Notes: generated by a model from the sequence alone, not told the origin. A stretch of DNA of 64,000 bases from Morchella semilibera (GCA_009192285.1 CM018610.1:606751-670750); one strand, 5' to 3'. Counted from the first letter of the stretch, positions 1 to 11,856 are shown. Program-made: numbers and translations.

Positions 1-25
1 CACATATTCGGGGAAAAGTAATGAC

Positions 26-125
26 GGACTCAACCCGACCTGGAGCGTACAATTCAGACCGGCAGCGTACAGCCTAGGCCACATTCGTATAACCTGGCCC
101 GATGGCGTACAATCCCTCCCGGGGC
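26..125. repeat. 20-bp tandem repeat, about 4-5 degenerate units
   Basis: The pentamer CGTAY (CGTAC or CGTAT) recurs at exact 20-bp spacing at 46, 66, 86 and 106, and a weaker unit precedes it. The units share a CGTAC-AA-CC-GG layout. The array may extend beyond the left edge of the window. It is a minisatellite by sequence; no function is visible. Confidence 0.6.
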
Positions 126-2172
126 GGAATAAGAGGATGTATATGTAGTATATGCATGTATGTATAACCAACGAGACCTAGCAAGTAAAATCTAAAAAAC
201 TTTGGGTATTTACATGGTATGCAGGAATGTGACCATAAGGGGATTTTGGTACCAAACTCTTGTCCCTCGCAAGGTTTATGTCATTCACCAAGAAAGACTA
301 CTAGTTCTATCGTCCACAGAACTGGGGAAAACCAAAGCAACCCACCCGACCCAGCCTAGTAGTGGTATGTCAGGCCTGAAATTTGTATGCAATGACCTAA
401 CCCCCAGTCTGACACGCTACCTGGCCAGGGGAATTCATATGTATGGCGGTAAAGTAGAGTACACACATCAGTAAAAGAGGGCTAGCCCTCTTCACAGCGG
501 TATCCAAGAAGGAAAGTCAACAGAAATACTTAATATGTAGAGAATTCTACTCATGTAGTGGAAAGCAAAACCCCTAACCAACATGGATGCTCAACGAAAC
601 ACAACACTATCTCTATCTGCCGTATGCTATATTTGTTACTTCCCTCGAACCTCTTCGTGCCAAACACCCGCCACTGATTTAGCTTGTAGACCGCTTACTG
701 TTCACCGAACCCACTCACGGACGCCTAAAGAGCGATATGCTACCTACAACCTACTACACATTGAAAGGGCAAAAAAAGAGGAAGAGGAGTAGAGTTCGGT
801 ACCCAGGATTCCCGCATGGTCACCCACTGCAGTACTAACTAGGCGATACGGCGCTTATGCACGGCAGAGCGGACGGGATGCCCAATTTTCGCCGTTCTAT
901 GACCGAACACATGGTTGATATCAGTTAATGGATCTTTGTATGGGCATCTTTTATGTTACGAGCATTTGGACACGAACTGCTGGGGTCCTTTCCCCCAGGA
1001 GGATGTATGTTGTATGTGGCCGCCTTTAGCAGTATAAAATTAAAACCATTATCGGAATTAAGGGAAAGGGGGCCGATATCACTCTAATTTGATATTAATT
1101 GCTGGGCCAAAAGCTTTTTCGGGTCATACTTTACTACATAGTATTAAAATTTAGAGGTGACCAAGTGGGCCGGGTTGGGCTTGATCAAGAGAACTTCTGA
1201 GAGGATTGGGACAAAACAAGCCTCAACGGCTTTGAAGCTCTGGGTCGAGCTGGTGGTGTACGTGGGGAGGTCGATAATTGAGAGTACTTGGGTGTTTAAT
1301 CTGACCGCTATGGAGTACCTTATATGGCCATATAAGAGTGCAGTTGATCACATACTAGATAAGTAAGCCAGGGAAAAGCCTTAGACACCTTGACTGGCTA
1401 TGGGCAGCGGCTGCGCATCCGGAAGCAGCCTTTTGTAATTTGAATAAGATATAGTAGATAATACTCGTTAAGTATTCAATCAACATTGAGCACAGGAGAG
1501 GCATCCTAAATACCTATAAGACAATCACATATAATTTAAGTATGTGTGCCAGACACATACATAGTCCTAGGCGCAACACCCAGCACAACACAACCGTGAG
1601 ATGTTTGGGCGAGTGATATCTCATGATTAGTCGGTCCATTCGACGGGCGAATTTTGTCAAAACACGCGACCTAGTCCGCGGGGCCTCTAGACCCGGCAAA
1701 TGAGTAATGAATTAAACTCCACCGCTGACCTTTAGCCATAGATGTCCGCCAGAGCGGCTATCATGAGGGCAATGTTTTCGGGACAACCCCCGCCGGCGGA
1801 AGGCATCCATAGCTAGCCCTGGTCTGGTTAGTATATAAAAGGTCATGTCCCCAGACAGGTCCGTCCTATGATGGCACGTTCTTGACCCGCCATTGATTAG
1901 GGAATGTACGGAGGGTATGGAAACGATCAGACGGCAGGTTTCTGACTTCTGGTCTCCGTCCCACCCGGTAGCGCCGACTCAACCACTCGCTGTACTGCCA
2001 TTCTTTGCCGCCAGGGGACGGAAATCGAAAAGAATTACAGTTAAGAAAATCATTGATGGGTGATATTACAGTCAATTGGAGGTTACGACTACAAAGATAC
2101 ATCTCGACTTCCTCCTGCCCTCAAACCGTCGTGCCCCCGGGCAGCACCAACCCGGGTCCTTCAATTCCCCCT
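126..2172. other. Intergenic, no gene recognised
   Basis: Only short open frames without family resemblance or convincing splice structure occur here. The stretch from 1100 to 1900 is AT-rich and reads like neutral spacer. The 3' end of the esterase gene lies just to the right. Confidence 0.5.
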
Positions 2173-3589
2173 CTACCAAAACCCATCATCCGCCAACGAC
2201 TCCGCCAACTGTTCCGCAACAACCTTATGCATTGCCTCCGACGCTACCACCCCATAAACATTAGCCCGCGCCTCTCACCCAGGACTAAAAGGGGGAACTC
2301 ACGATGATAGTTATCGTACCACATGCACACACTCGTCTGACACACGCTCGTCGCATCATTGTACCCGTATGCCGCCGGGTTCGCAAGCACCTGGTTAAAG
2401 GGCACGTGGGTGTCAAACTGCCAGACGCTGGTGCCGGACGCGGACGCGGCGAACGCCGCCCCGCGCGAAACGAGCTGGCTGTTGTAGTCGGCGATCTGGG
2501 CGACTTGTAGCGCGCTCGCGGAGGCGCTCAGGCCCAACTGGGAGGGCGCCTTCTCGACGGCTGTTGGGGTGGGGGAGTTAGTAGGTGGCTCAAGAGAGGA
2601 GGAGGAGGGGGGGAGGTACGTGGGACGTTCATAAACAGAAACTTGCGCGCGCCGACGCCGTGTAGCTGCTGTGCAAGGCTGAATATGTTGTCCATGAGCC
2701 TGCTGTGCAGCGCCGCCTGGTCAACGCTCAGAGAGTACGAGTTCCAGATGTCGTTTATGCCGATCCAGAAGACGAAGAGGGAATCATCGGAGGACCAGGT
2801 ACCGGCTCCAGTGCCGTAGTACTGCAGGAAGGTGGCGACCTGGGTGGTCAGCGGGGTGCCCCAGGAAGATACGATGCTGTTGTTGACGGAGGCGCCGCTG
2901 GACGCAAAGTTGTAGCTGAGCGCTACCGTAGGATTGAATTCCGTCACGAGGTAGCCAACCCAGTTTGTGCCGCCGGAGGTTGTGGAGCCCGGGAAGGTGG
3001 GGTTTCCGAGCGGGTTGTCGGCGGTGGGTTGGGTGCCGCCGGCCCAGAAGCCGGTCTGGGAGTAGGAGTCGCCGCTGGGGTGGGTTAATATGTACTCTGA
3101 TATATATGAGGTATTGGAGGGGAGTTACAAGCTGAAGATGCGTTTTGTGCTGCCTGTAGCGGCGGGAGTGCTGGCGGAGGAGGAGGAGGAGGAGGAGGTG
3201 GTGGTGCCAGTAGTGGTAGTGGTGGTCCTGGCGGCGGTCGTGGTGCCGGCGGTCGAGGTCGTCAGAGTTGTCGATGCGGTCCCGGGGATGCACTGTTGCG
3301 ATCAGTGTCAATGATCGATCATGACACCCGGATCAGTGATAAATACCTGGCTGTACCATTGGTTCTGCGCATAACAAATTGCACCACTGACACAGGTCGT
3401 AGAGCCGGAGTATCCTGCAATTGGACACGCGCGATCAGAAAATTAAAAGACCATAAATAAATAAGAAAAGAAAAGAAAAAACCTACCGGACCCTCCACAC
3501 TGCCCGTACAGCGCCACTGAGCTGCTCTGTCCCAACACCGTGGGCACGGCAGCCGAGAGGAGAATCGCGATCGCAGGCAGAATCGTCAT
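2173..3589 (-). CDS. Secreted CBM1-GDSL acetylesterase (carbohydrate esterase family 16)
   Basis: Six exons splice into 372 residues: 3589-3487, 3414-3347, 3292-3129, 3074-2620, 2560-2303 and 2243-2173. Phases agree at all five GT..AG introns (54-72 bp). Residues 1-20 form a signal peptide. Residues about 28-61 are a fungal cellulose-binding module (YGQCGG, CVSG, NQWYSQC). A Ser/Thr-rich linker follows (to about 108). The esterase domain starts with GDSYSQTGF, where Ser115 is the nucleophile. It continues through a GTNW block and a WIGINDIW block, and ends with DNYH, where Asp346 and His349 complete the triad. The His and the tail are only assembled by the last two splices. CE16 enzymes remove acetyl groups from xylo-/cello-oligosaccharide ends outside the cell, so a role in plant cell-wall breakdown is inferred. 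The gene looks intact. Confidence 0.9.
3172..3240. repeat. Ser/Thr linker microsatellite (GGA/GGT triplets)
   Basis: GGA-type triplets and then GGT-type triplets on the + strand encode the Ser-run and Thr-run of the esterase linker on the minus strand. Length variation here would change linker length without a frameshift. Confidence 0.6.
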
Positions 3590-4166
3590 TTTAAATCCGT
3601 GAAGTTAAATCGTAGTCAAAGCCAATTGCAGACCGTCAACAGGAGAGAGAGAGCAGAACAATAACAATATATACTGTCGGACCGGCAGGGTGGGGAGCGC
3701 GCGCACTGCTCGCTTAAGGTCCTTTAATTAATTTATATTAATTATAAGTGTACGTATGGAGTACCTGCTACATTGTATAGAATAACCGGCATTTAGATAC
3801 ATGTGTATTCAATATATGCGGATGCCCGGAGAGGTATTCCGGGGGGGGGAGAAGAGTATATTCGGTGGTTATGTGTGATGGCCCGAGGGGGGCGCCCGGG
3901 GGTGCTTCTGCGGTCGGTGTTGGTACCGGGTACCGGTAGTCGGTATTGATACATACACAGGGGGATAATTGGCTGGACCCACACAAGGCAGCAATGTGGC
4001 ATAGAGACGGAGACAGGACGGTCCGGTGAGCGCGCTTAAGTACAGCTAAGTAATAAATACAAGAGGTACATGTAAGTACCCCCTTTTCCCTCTCGAGTTC
4101 ACTCCTCCGGGCCCTCACAGGCATATACACAGGCATACACAGGCACATACACAGAGATACTCAACA
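3590..4166. other. Divergent intergenic region between esterase and charged-protein gene
   Basis: This is the probable shared promoter region of the minus-strand esterase and the plus-strand gene at 4167. It holds AT-rich and TATA-like runs near 3665-3675 and 3725-3745, and a G tract at 3841-3849. No gene is seen. Confidence 0.4.
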
Positions 4167-4972
4167 ATGGCCACCCTCAGGCATAACCACCCCCGCGAAC
4201 ACCCAACGACCCTCCGAAAGCTTCTGGCCTCGCCCTCGCTCTCCCGCCCAAAGGACTGGTGGCGCGCTCAGTGCGCGTGGCACGATGTCTCGGCCCCGGA
4301 GAGGGGGACCATCAAGACGCTGAGGGAGGCCCTGGAGAATGCGATGAGGGTTAAGGAGGGGGCGGTCGGTGGGGGAGTGTCTTGAAGGGGGTGGCGGGTG
4401 GGCGGGTTATGAAGAGGGGGAGAGAGAAGGAGAAGGAGAAGGAGAAAGTAGAAGAGAAGGAGAAAGCAGAAGAGAAGGAGAACAGTACTAGAGTGAAAGT
4501 GAAAGCCAAAGGGAAAGAGAAAGAGGAGAAAGAGCCAGAGAAGAAGAAGGAGAACGGTACTAGAGTGAAAGTGAGAGCCAAAGGGAAAGAGAAAGAAGAG
4601 AAGAAGAGGGCGGGCAGGACGCCATGCACACCGAGGACACCAAAGACAGCCGTGCCGCCGAAAACCCCAGCAAATGGGCGCAGTTCAAGTAGACGCACGC
4701 CCCGGGTGCCCGAAAGAAACGAAAAAGCCAAGCTGGTCAAGACCGGCCGCGGGACAGCTGCAGAGGAACAAGAAAACGACGCGCTAGAACCGGACACGGA
4801 GGAGATGGATTTCGAGATGGAGTACGAGACGGAATACCGTGAGCAGATGGGAAAGTTGAACGGCGAAGGAAATGTCGATGAGAGCGTCAGGAAGAGGAGG
4901 GAGAGTCTATTCTGGGGGTTCCAAATAGTTAGAGGAGGGGAATTGGAATCATGGAATATCGCTCGCAATTAG
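4167..4972 (+). CDS. Lysine/glutamate-rich charged protein, tentative two-exon model
   Basis: I do not recognise a family. The first frame (4167-4385) encodes a compact start containing WWRAQCAWHD. The second (4382-4972) begins with an extreme KE-rich run and ends in an acidic segment (EEMDFEMEYETE) and a basic/aromatic tail. A 65-bp GTTAAG..AG intron at 4350-4414 would join them in phase into about 246 residues; this is inference. The charged part contains two near-identical units at about 4480-4535 and 4548-4603 (TRVKVKAKGKEKEE and TRVKVRAKGKEKEE), a recent internal duplication. The KE run predicts a long single alpha-helix or disorder, possibly nuclear. Alternatively these are two unrelated frames or a chance low-complexity frame. 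Confidence 0.45.
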
Positions 4973-5290
4973 TAGGAATACTGGAAGAGGTTAGCGCGGG
5001 GCCCGGGGGGGGGGGGCAATTGAATGGCCAATCAGGGTTTTTTTTTGTATTAGCGGAAAGTGCGGGCGCGGGTACGGTCCGGAGTTTGGTTTTAAGGGTT
5101 TACGGGTTTACGGGGGCAGAGTCTGCACAGGGCGGAGTTTGGGTGTTGGGCGTTTCATGTTTATATGAATAGTACTTATATATATACTTCTCCCGATACA
5201 AGTAATATATATAAAATATCAACGCGTTCTATTCTTCTATTCTATAGCTGATCTACCGGTGATTCAATATAATATCATCGATAGAATATA
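4973..5290. other. Short intergenic spacer
   Basis: It holds a G-run near 5005-5015, a T-run near 5039-5045 and an AT-rich block at 5160-5290. The block lies between the 3' ends of the converging genes. Confidence 0.4.
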
Positions 5291-5811
5291 TCAAACCCTC
5301 CTCCCCACAACCCTCTTGCTCAGGAACGCCCCAACACGGCCCCTCTCGCTGCGTCCCCACCGGTTCTCGTGCTCGCACTCAGACGAGGACGAGTCTAGGA
5401 GTTCCTCTTCATAGTCTACGATGGGCGGGGTGTAGTCAAAGAACTAGTTTCTCCATGACCAGCCTCCTCCCCGTCTTCCCCGCTCCCGGTGTCGCCCCGG
5501 ACAAACACCGCCTCTCCACACCCCACCTCCGCCGAGTCCGCGTCGTACTCGTCGATGTCGCTCTCCTCCCACTCCTCGCTCTCGCTGTCCGCCTCGTACC
5601 CCACGTCTGCGCCCATACCTTCGATCCTGTGGTGCGGTGTGCGTAACGGAGGAGGGCTTTGCAGCTTGGTGAGGTGCCATGACCGGGCGCGCTCGACGAG
5701 GAGGGCATAGCTGTCCGAGGAGGTGGTGGAGGAGGGTGTGTTGGGGGGTGGTCTAGGCGGGGAGGTGTAGCGGGCGGGGGCGCGTTCGGTTTCGGGGCTT
5801 GTGGAGGGCAT
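5291..5811 (-). CDS. Acidic, Ser/Pro-rich protein of unknown function; 3' end uncertain
   Basis: An ATG at 5811 opens a frame that stays open to 5416 (131 codons). It has a Pro/Ser/Thr-rich start and a central acidic segment (DSESEEWEESDIDEYDAD). A different frame then stays open to a TGA at 5291-5293. It encodes FFDYTPPIVDYEEELL followed by an Arg-rich end, and looks more protein-like than the tail of the first frame. A GT..AG intron ending in CTAG just before the FFDY codons, or a one-base error, would join them. I favour the longer product of roughly 150 residues but cannot prove the splice. No domain is recognised; the composition suggests an intrinsically disordered regulator. Confidence 0.45.
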
Positions 5812-6801
5812 TTTTTGTTATTGTAGCTGTGTGTAGTGTGCGGACAATGCTAATGAAGATGTATTAGTGCAGATGTATAGGGAGATAGAGAGGTTATATA
5901 CGCCTGCCAGAAAGGCATCTTGAAAAAAACCGTTCCGGTGTTGAAAACGGGTGGAGTTCCTATCTCATGGTGGGGATCTTGAAGCCTGAGGTTGCGGGCG
6001 CGGGTGGGGGTGGATATCGTCCGGAGAGGTATATAGCGGGGATTTGAGGAGGGGTGTTTTTTGTTTCAGTAAATGTTTTTCTGTGACAATACTATATATT
6101 GAAATTTCTAGATATCTGGTATTTACTGAACATAAGTACAGCTTGGTCGCTGTGGACAATCTCGGACCTGCGGCATGGACATGCTCTACGGCAGCTGGTA
6201 TATTCCACCCGACACCATCCTATAAAACCCCCCTCTCCACGCCCCCTCATTCATGCCCACCACCGCGGCCTATTTCGCAGCAATGGCACGCGGATCATAT
6301 GCTCGCGCGTCTCGTGTACGTCTGGTACCTGCTCCGGAGGGCGGCGCCTAGTTAGCATAATCTTTGATACGTACGCGGAAGGGTTAGACTGCGGAACGGG
6401 GGAATTAATATATGCACGAAACAGTTGTTAGCCCAGTCTCTCGTTCCCAGCCCATACTGTGGTGGTGGTGGTGGTGGTGGTGGTGACAGAGATGAGCTCC
6501 GATATTGAGCAATAAAATCAAAAAAAAATACCGCATAATCGCAGACAACAAGGCTGACTAGACCGAGTCATCGATCGTGAGTTAAGGCGCGCCTTAACCT
6601 TCTGCGGGCAGTTGTCGATGACGAGAGATAGGGCGTGCCCACGGGTGCCTTCAATGGTCTCTTGGGTTGTCGAAGTGATGATATCCTGGAGGGTCTGGAT
6701 GTATGATGATTCGGGGGCAGTGCGTATGAGAATTGTAGCCGCCACACTATTGGGCTCGGTGATCAATAGTAACGCTAGGAGGTAGGAGGTTTGAGGTAGC
6801 A

Positions 6802-6839
<38 letters not shown>

Positions 6840-7820
6840 ATGGATGGATGGAAAGAGACTATCGAATTACCCTGCCCCAACCCCGCCTGGGCGTAGGCCC
6901 CTCACCCGCGGGGGTAGGTTCACATGGCGGGGATATATGTATCTACCCCCTAATAACACCAGGATTGTAATAACACAAAGATTGACCATAAGAGAGTAAA
7001 ACCGATACATGAATAGAATTCTCTGTGCAGAATAAGTATTTTGAATTCTCTATGGTTGCTTTCGATGTTCCTGGTCGTTGCTCCACCCCCCGTGAGAAAC
7101 TAAACTTATATTAATAGTGATACAGGAATTGGGGCTGGTCAGCCAAGACTTTTATTTTACTCTAGAAAGAGTACATAACAGCTCAAAAGGATACTGCAGC
7201 AGAGAGTGATTTTTATTTATTTATATTTACACCCCCGTGAAGAGGACCCCTTTTTTGCTGGTGTGTGTGTGTACCTTGGCAGAGTAGTGCCACATTTAAG
7301 TGTTAACGTTGCTACGTTCTATAGATCTACTCACTTACCCTTGACTTACCCTTGACACCAAGTACATGTAGGCATGATGAATCCCCCCGGCTACAGATAC
7401 TTTGGGCATCCTCCATCATGCAGGCGTATATACGTATACAAGCGTACCTCTTATCACTAAATGCCAGCTCGTACTGCTTTGGACTTATTTCTCCATGGAT
7501 CATTGAGTTTGTGTGATCGAGTGATGGGTTGTGTCTGCAAAGATGAATCGCTCGAATACTTGGAAAAAGCAAACATGGGTCTCGTATTCAAAGCCGCAGA
7601 TCACCTGTACCATGGCCACAGGCCACAGGGCAGTGCCACAGGGCAAGGCAAGGCTTTCTTGAGCGGAGAGGCGCACACATTGGCAGGGAGCACGAGTGGG
7701 GAATATAAATATGCCCCAACGCTTCGCGAATACTTCGAAGCTAGCTAGGAGAGTTCGGATTTACGGAGCATAATAACTTTAAACTTCCCCGCACCTGCAC
7801 TAAAAATCGATTCAGTCGGA
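5812..7820. other. Intergenic with microsatellites; no firm gene
   Basis: A (GGT)n run lies at about 6461-6485 and a (GA)n run at about 6807-6835. A minus-strand frame at 6518-6880 contains a plausible-looking stretch (LLALLLITEPNSVAATIL), but its start is the (CT)n repeat, no family is recognised and no splice partner is evident. I do not call it. The rest is short frames. Confidence 0.45.
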
Positions 7821-8444
7821 ATGACATCTACGGAATATCTCTTCGAATTCAAGCCTACCCACATCCTGTACATAACCCCACCTCCAATGCTGCCTTCGCT
7901 CAGGTCGCGCTCGGCATACGATCTAACGCCGAGTATCACCACTCCACTTACAGATATAAAGGACTTCAAGCGAGAGATTGATGCCGCCATGAAGACGGTG
8001 CTGGCCACGAGCCCGCCACTCCTAACATGCACAAAGGCTACACGGTTCTCGAGCAACTCGGTCATCTCGACGCCGCCGGGGACGGGCGTCTTGGAGGTAC
8101 ATTGCCCGTGGTGGGACCCGTACCTGGCCACGGTAAAGTGGGTGAACGCGGATTTCCACCCCGAGGTGGCCGTCAAGCAGACGGGGCTGAGCCGGGCAAT
8201 GAGCTTTGTGTATAATAGCAGAATGTACAAGTGGAAATGGGACTTGATGGCGCCGTCAAAGTTGGTGATTGAAGGGAAGGAAGGCAGAGAGGTCACGGTG
8301 GCAAGATATGTGTTGAGGGGGTCGTGGTTATTGGGGGGTGTGTTGGTGGTAGATGGAGGGGGTGCGGTGGAGGTGGGGTTGGTATTTGCGACGTTGGTGA
8401 TATGCCTGAAGAAGGAGAGAGATAGGAGGGCGAGAAACTTCTGA
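7821..8444 (+). CDS. Tubby C-terminal/LURP-like fungal protein
   Basis: This single exon of 207 codons resembles fungal proteins with a tubby-C/LURP-one-like beta-barrel. The region from about residue 85 reads as successive beta strands (GVLEVHCPWWDPYLATVKW), followed by a YKWKWDLM segment, a VARYVLRG strand, and a closing hydrophobic helix (VGLVFATLVICLKKERDRRARN). That hydrophobic helix with a basic tail is the typical end of this family. Such proteins have no established enzymatic role; tubby folds can bind membrane lipids. The minus-strand open frame over the same bases is its shadow. The assignment rests on pattern memory, not a search. Confidence 0.6.
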   Translation: MTSTEYLFEFKPTHILYITPPPMLPSLRSRSAYDLTPSITTPLTDIKDFKREIDAAMKTVLATSPPLLTCTKATRFSSNSVISTPPGTGVLEVHCPWWDPYLATVKWVNADFHPEVAVKQTGLSRAMSFVYNSRMYKWKWDLMAPSKLVIEGKEGREVTVARYVLRGSWLLGGVLVVDGGGAVEVGLVFATLVICLKKERDRRARNF

Positions 8445-8885
8445 GGCGGGAATCTGGGGCGGGTGGATGTGTTTGTTGATTTTGATATATTTCTAGTAAA
8501 TCTTTAATGAGTTAATTGTTCGTATTGGAGCAAGGTTACTAGATGCTGGAAGAAGAATAGGATCCGGGTACAAGACCCAAAAGATTAATATAAATTTGTA
8601 AGAGGTCATGTATCAGTTTTTCTATACCCAGAAAGAAAAGCAAGCCATGGTCTGAGGAGATGCAGCTCAAATTTACTGTTGAACGGGCCCGAAACGCCCA
8701 TTAATGGGAGGCCTAAAAGATTAGTGATCCTAACCCAGTTCGCCGATACAAATGAACATGTGCATGTGGAACCCCTCTTATATATACTTGGAACCCTCAG
8801 GACATATATACGCAAGTTTTGTTTGATCCCCCACAGACCTAGCCTACAGCCTCACATATATATACAGACCCCATCCAGTCTATTC
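8445..8885. other. Intergenic upstream of the two-exon gene
   Basis: AT-rich 3' flank of the tubby-like gene and presumed promoter of the next gene, with TATATATA-like runs near 8778, 8808 and 8855. The reading frame of the next gene is open back to 8679, so a longer N-terminus is possible. Confidence 0.4.
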
Positions 8886-9919
8886 ATGCAGGTCTATCGT
8901 TCAATTCTTCTGTCCCGCTCCCTCTCAATCTCTGCGGCCCTTAAGGCTGCCAAAGGCCGACGGTCAAAATCTACTAAAACGTATCCATTGCTCAAATCTT
9001 TCTTCAAACCTTATAAGAATTTTGTTCGAGATCCAAAAAAGCCACCCGAGACAGAGTTCCGCCGCCTGCAGAAAGAGCAGAACTGGGAAGAGTCCCATCC
9101 CAAGTACATGGCCGCCCGAAGAACCTTCCTCCGGGCGCTTGTGGACGAAACAAGGTCTCCCGTTCACAGGTACTTTGTTGAAAATTATGAAGATTTTATC
9201 GAATATGACTGTGCCGGCTCCCCAATAGATGAGTTTAACAGATTGATGGCTTGGTATGGGTGGGATGCCATTGATAATGGGTGGGATGCCATGGAGAACG
9301 TATACGAGGATGCCTACCTGGAGTTCCAGCGTGCTTTTGAGATGGAGTTTCACGGAGATGTTGATCTATTCTTTGCGCGGTTTTCGGATTTTCCATACAA
9401 CCCTAGGAAGAACGCAATGGGTGGATTCAGGGACTTGGCGGATCACAAGAAGTGGGGGATCGGTGGAGGCAAATATAAAAGCGCGCGAACAGAGTTCTTC
9501 GAGGCGTTTAAGGAAGAGTTTGAAGATCGATTCGGCACCAGTGAGAAAGACATTAAGACATGGCAAAGACTATGTGAGATTCTAGGCGTTGAGCCTATTC
9601 CGGGAAGCCTGGAATTATGCCAAGAGGTGAGTATTGTGACCTCAGCAGCATCGATGAATTAGGTAATTGCCTCTAATTAATGTATTATCATGATAAGTAG
9701 GAACTCAGACCGTTGTACGTCAATATCTATGACTTGCTCCACCATGTACGAACAGGGGATCCCTATGACTTCTTTCCAGACTTGCAGGGTCTCAGGGATT
9801 ATTCGGTGGAGAGAGGCCTAATATATCCTCTGGCAATGGCTAAGCGTGGGCCTTTAAAGTTCCTACTACGTAGGATACTTTCCGGCCCTAGACGAAAACC
9901 ACGATGGACCTACATGTAG
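8886..9919 (+). CDS. Conserved fungal protein of unknown function (two exons)
   Basis: Exons 8886-9626 and 9701-9919 join in phase 0 across a GTGAGT..GTAG intron of 74 bp to give 319 residues. I recognise the pattern as a widespread Pezizomycotina hypothetical family. It has a KTYPLLKSFFKPYKNF block near the start, alternating FNRL, FFARF and FEAFKEEFEDRFGT segments that look like repeated helical units, a WQRLCEILGVEPIP motif before the intron, and an ELRPLYVNIYDLLHH plus LKFLLRRI end in exon 2. The unit F-x-x-F-x-x-E-F seems repeated about four times. No catalytic motif is visible. The start at 8886 was chosen because the first 20 residues resemble a mitochondrial or signal-like basic leader; an upstream ATG at 8679 is in frame. 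Function unknown. Confidence 0.75.
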
Positions 9920-10799
9920 TCATGTAGGAGAATAGCTTTGAGATTTATATATTTAGCAGGATGCCTAGTGCACTTTCGACATATATAGCAGCTGATCTTA
10001 ATGTAGTCTCAGGGTGAACTCGAGAGGATGCAAGCTTACCAGAATGTAGTCCCTTATTTCATTTCACTTGACAACTTTGTTTGGGTATATACAATGGGCT
10101 AGCTTTCCTGGAGAATATTGAAGCGATGAAAAAAAGATAGAAAAGATGTGAAATAAAGTGCTCTTCACACATCATATCTTCAGTATCTGACAACTGTGTA
10201 GCATGAGGGCATATAGGTAATACTATTAGAATTGGGCGGCTTGGGCGTCTGAGCACTGACGTTATTATTGGCGTCGGGAAAAAAATACCACTAATGAGGT
10301 AAATTACTTATATATATAGTGGTAAATTCTTAATGATCATGCTAATATATATTAGCATTTTTTCTATAGAGATACAATGGGGTCACAGGCACATACTTAT
10401 GTACCCTATATTCATTGGTTTACTGTGCGATTCTGCCCTTTGTCAATGCAAATATCATTTAGCAGTAGCCCCACCACCTCAAAATGTTGATCTAGGCTAA
10501 ACCAAATATTAATGTTCCATCCTCGTTAACCTCCTCACCACCCCTACCCAACTACCTCGATTGGTACCCCCCCCCCCCCCCGAAGCTCAACCTTCCTCGG
10601 GTTTGGTGACTCTGGAGGCGGAAATTCGAGTAGCGTGGGCTCGGTTTGTAGTTCCTGAAGTGCTGGTGATGCCGGTAGTACATGAGTGGTCCGTATATAT
10701 ACATTCTAGTTCCCGAGCTCGAAGAACTCCGGACATATGCACGTGTTCTGCTTAAATCGCTAGGTCTAATTGAGTTCTACTTCCCTCTGCTTCTGCATC
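9920..10799. other. Intergenic, AT-rich; perfect 20-bp palindrome and C tract
   Basis: A perfect palindrome (ATGCTAATATATATTAGCAT) lies at 10339-10358, and a run of about 14 C lies near 10567-10580. No gene is recognised. Confidence 0.45.
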
Positions 10800-11411
10800 T
10801 TTGACTGCGCTATCATTTCATATTTTGATATTCCCGTTTTGCGCAGCGGAACGTAGAGCTGTGTTTCCCCCATCAGACCTCCTGATTTGCACCTCGGTCG
10901 AACAATATTTTGACCATCTCCTCGTCCTCACGCATACTGCGAGATGTAATGCCGTATCTCCCCAGAGCGTTTCCGTGTCTATGTTAACTTAACCCCCCGG
11001 TCTAGTAGATCTTTGACAATCTTCTCGTCCCGACCACGTATGTACACCGAGATGTAAAAGTGTATCGCCGTAGTGAGTTCTGGTGTATTAACCTACACCG
11101 CGATCAGGTAGAACCTGAATTATCCCTTTACTTTGGTCCTGTAAGGCCACACGCGGTGGCGTATCACCTGCCTGAGCTTTTGCGTCCTTTCCGGCACCTC
11201 GATCCAGCAAGACTTTGACTGTCCCTGGGCTTCGGGGTCGTACGGCGAGACGTAAGGGGCTGTATCCTCCTCCTCCAGCCCTGGCTTCTATATTGGCTCC
11301 CCGCTCCGGAAAGTCTTTAACTATCTTATCAAGACCACCCTTCGCAGTCAGATGTAAGGCCGTGCCGCCAAAATTATTCTCCGCATCCATGCACGCACCT
11401 CGGTCCAGCAA
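10800..11411 (-). pseudogene. Decayed ankyrin-repeat gene
   Basis: The 11411-11088 frame encodes recognisable ankyrin units (GGTALHLTAKGG, VKVLLDRGAG) with damaged consensus positions (LPDRGVG, TPPRVAL). Beyond its stop, further ankyrin fragments continue downstream in switching frames: DEKIVKDLLDRG, GDTALHLAV and EEMVKILFDRGAN. At least three frame changes occur, so this is a relic. Its units (LLDRGA) are close in style to the intact array at 13.3-16.8 kb, on the same strand, so it may be a broken paralogue. It carries no N-terminal domain. Confidence 0.75.
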
Positions 11412-11856
11412 TATATTACTACTGCTAAATGCAACGCGGTATCATCATTGAAACCTCTCTCCTCCTTACCTATTCCTTGGTCAAAAGGCAGTCTCACTAT
11501 TCCGCCGGACCCATGGGTGGCTGCGGGGGGGGGGTAGCGGGGAATCAGATAATGTCAGGCCCAGTGTGTTTGATTTGAGTGCTCCAGCCTGGGGTCAGTT
11601 GTGCTTATAAAACCCAACTTCAGGAACCGGGGATTTGTATAGCACCCATCAAGGGTACCTCCGCTAGAAAACGTGCTGATTGATAAATAGCGCTCATGCC
11701 CGTCAAGTTGATCCACTGCCAAAAGCGGACTATCGGTACGGTACAGGACTACTATCGCCGGCTGGTCGCGAATTTCATCCCCTCATGCGGTAGTCCTGTG
11801 CATACCCGTTGCAATAGCTATAGGCCATTTTTACACACTACCCGATAAACCTGCCT

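Noticed and set aside
2784-3311. 175-codon minus-strand frame in the esterase region
   Set aside because: His/Arg-rich out-of-phase reading of the linker and intron; the spliced esterase model explains the same bases.
6518-6880. 120-codon minus-strand frame beginning in a (CT)n repeat
   Set aside because: Start lies in a microsatellite, no family recognised and no splice partner; noted but not called.
7745-8296. 183-codon minus-strand frame opposite the tubby-like gene
   Set aside because: The plus-strand product has the expected strand pattern and terminal hydrophobic helix; the minus product has none.
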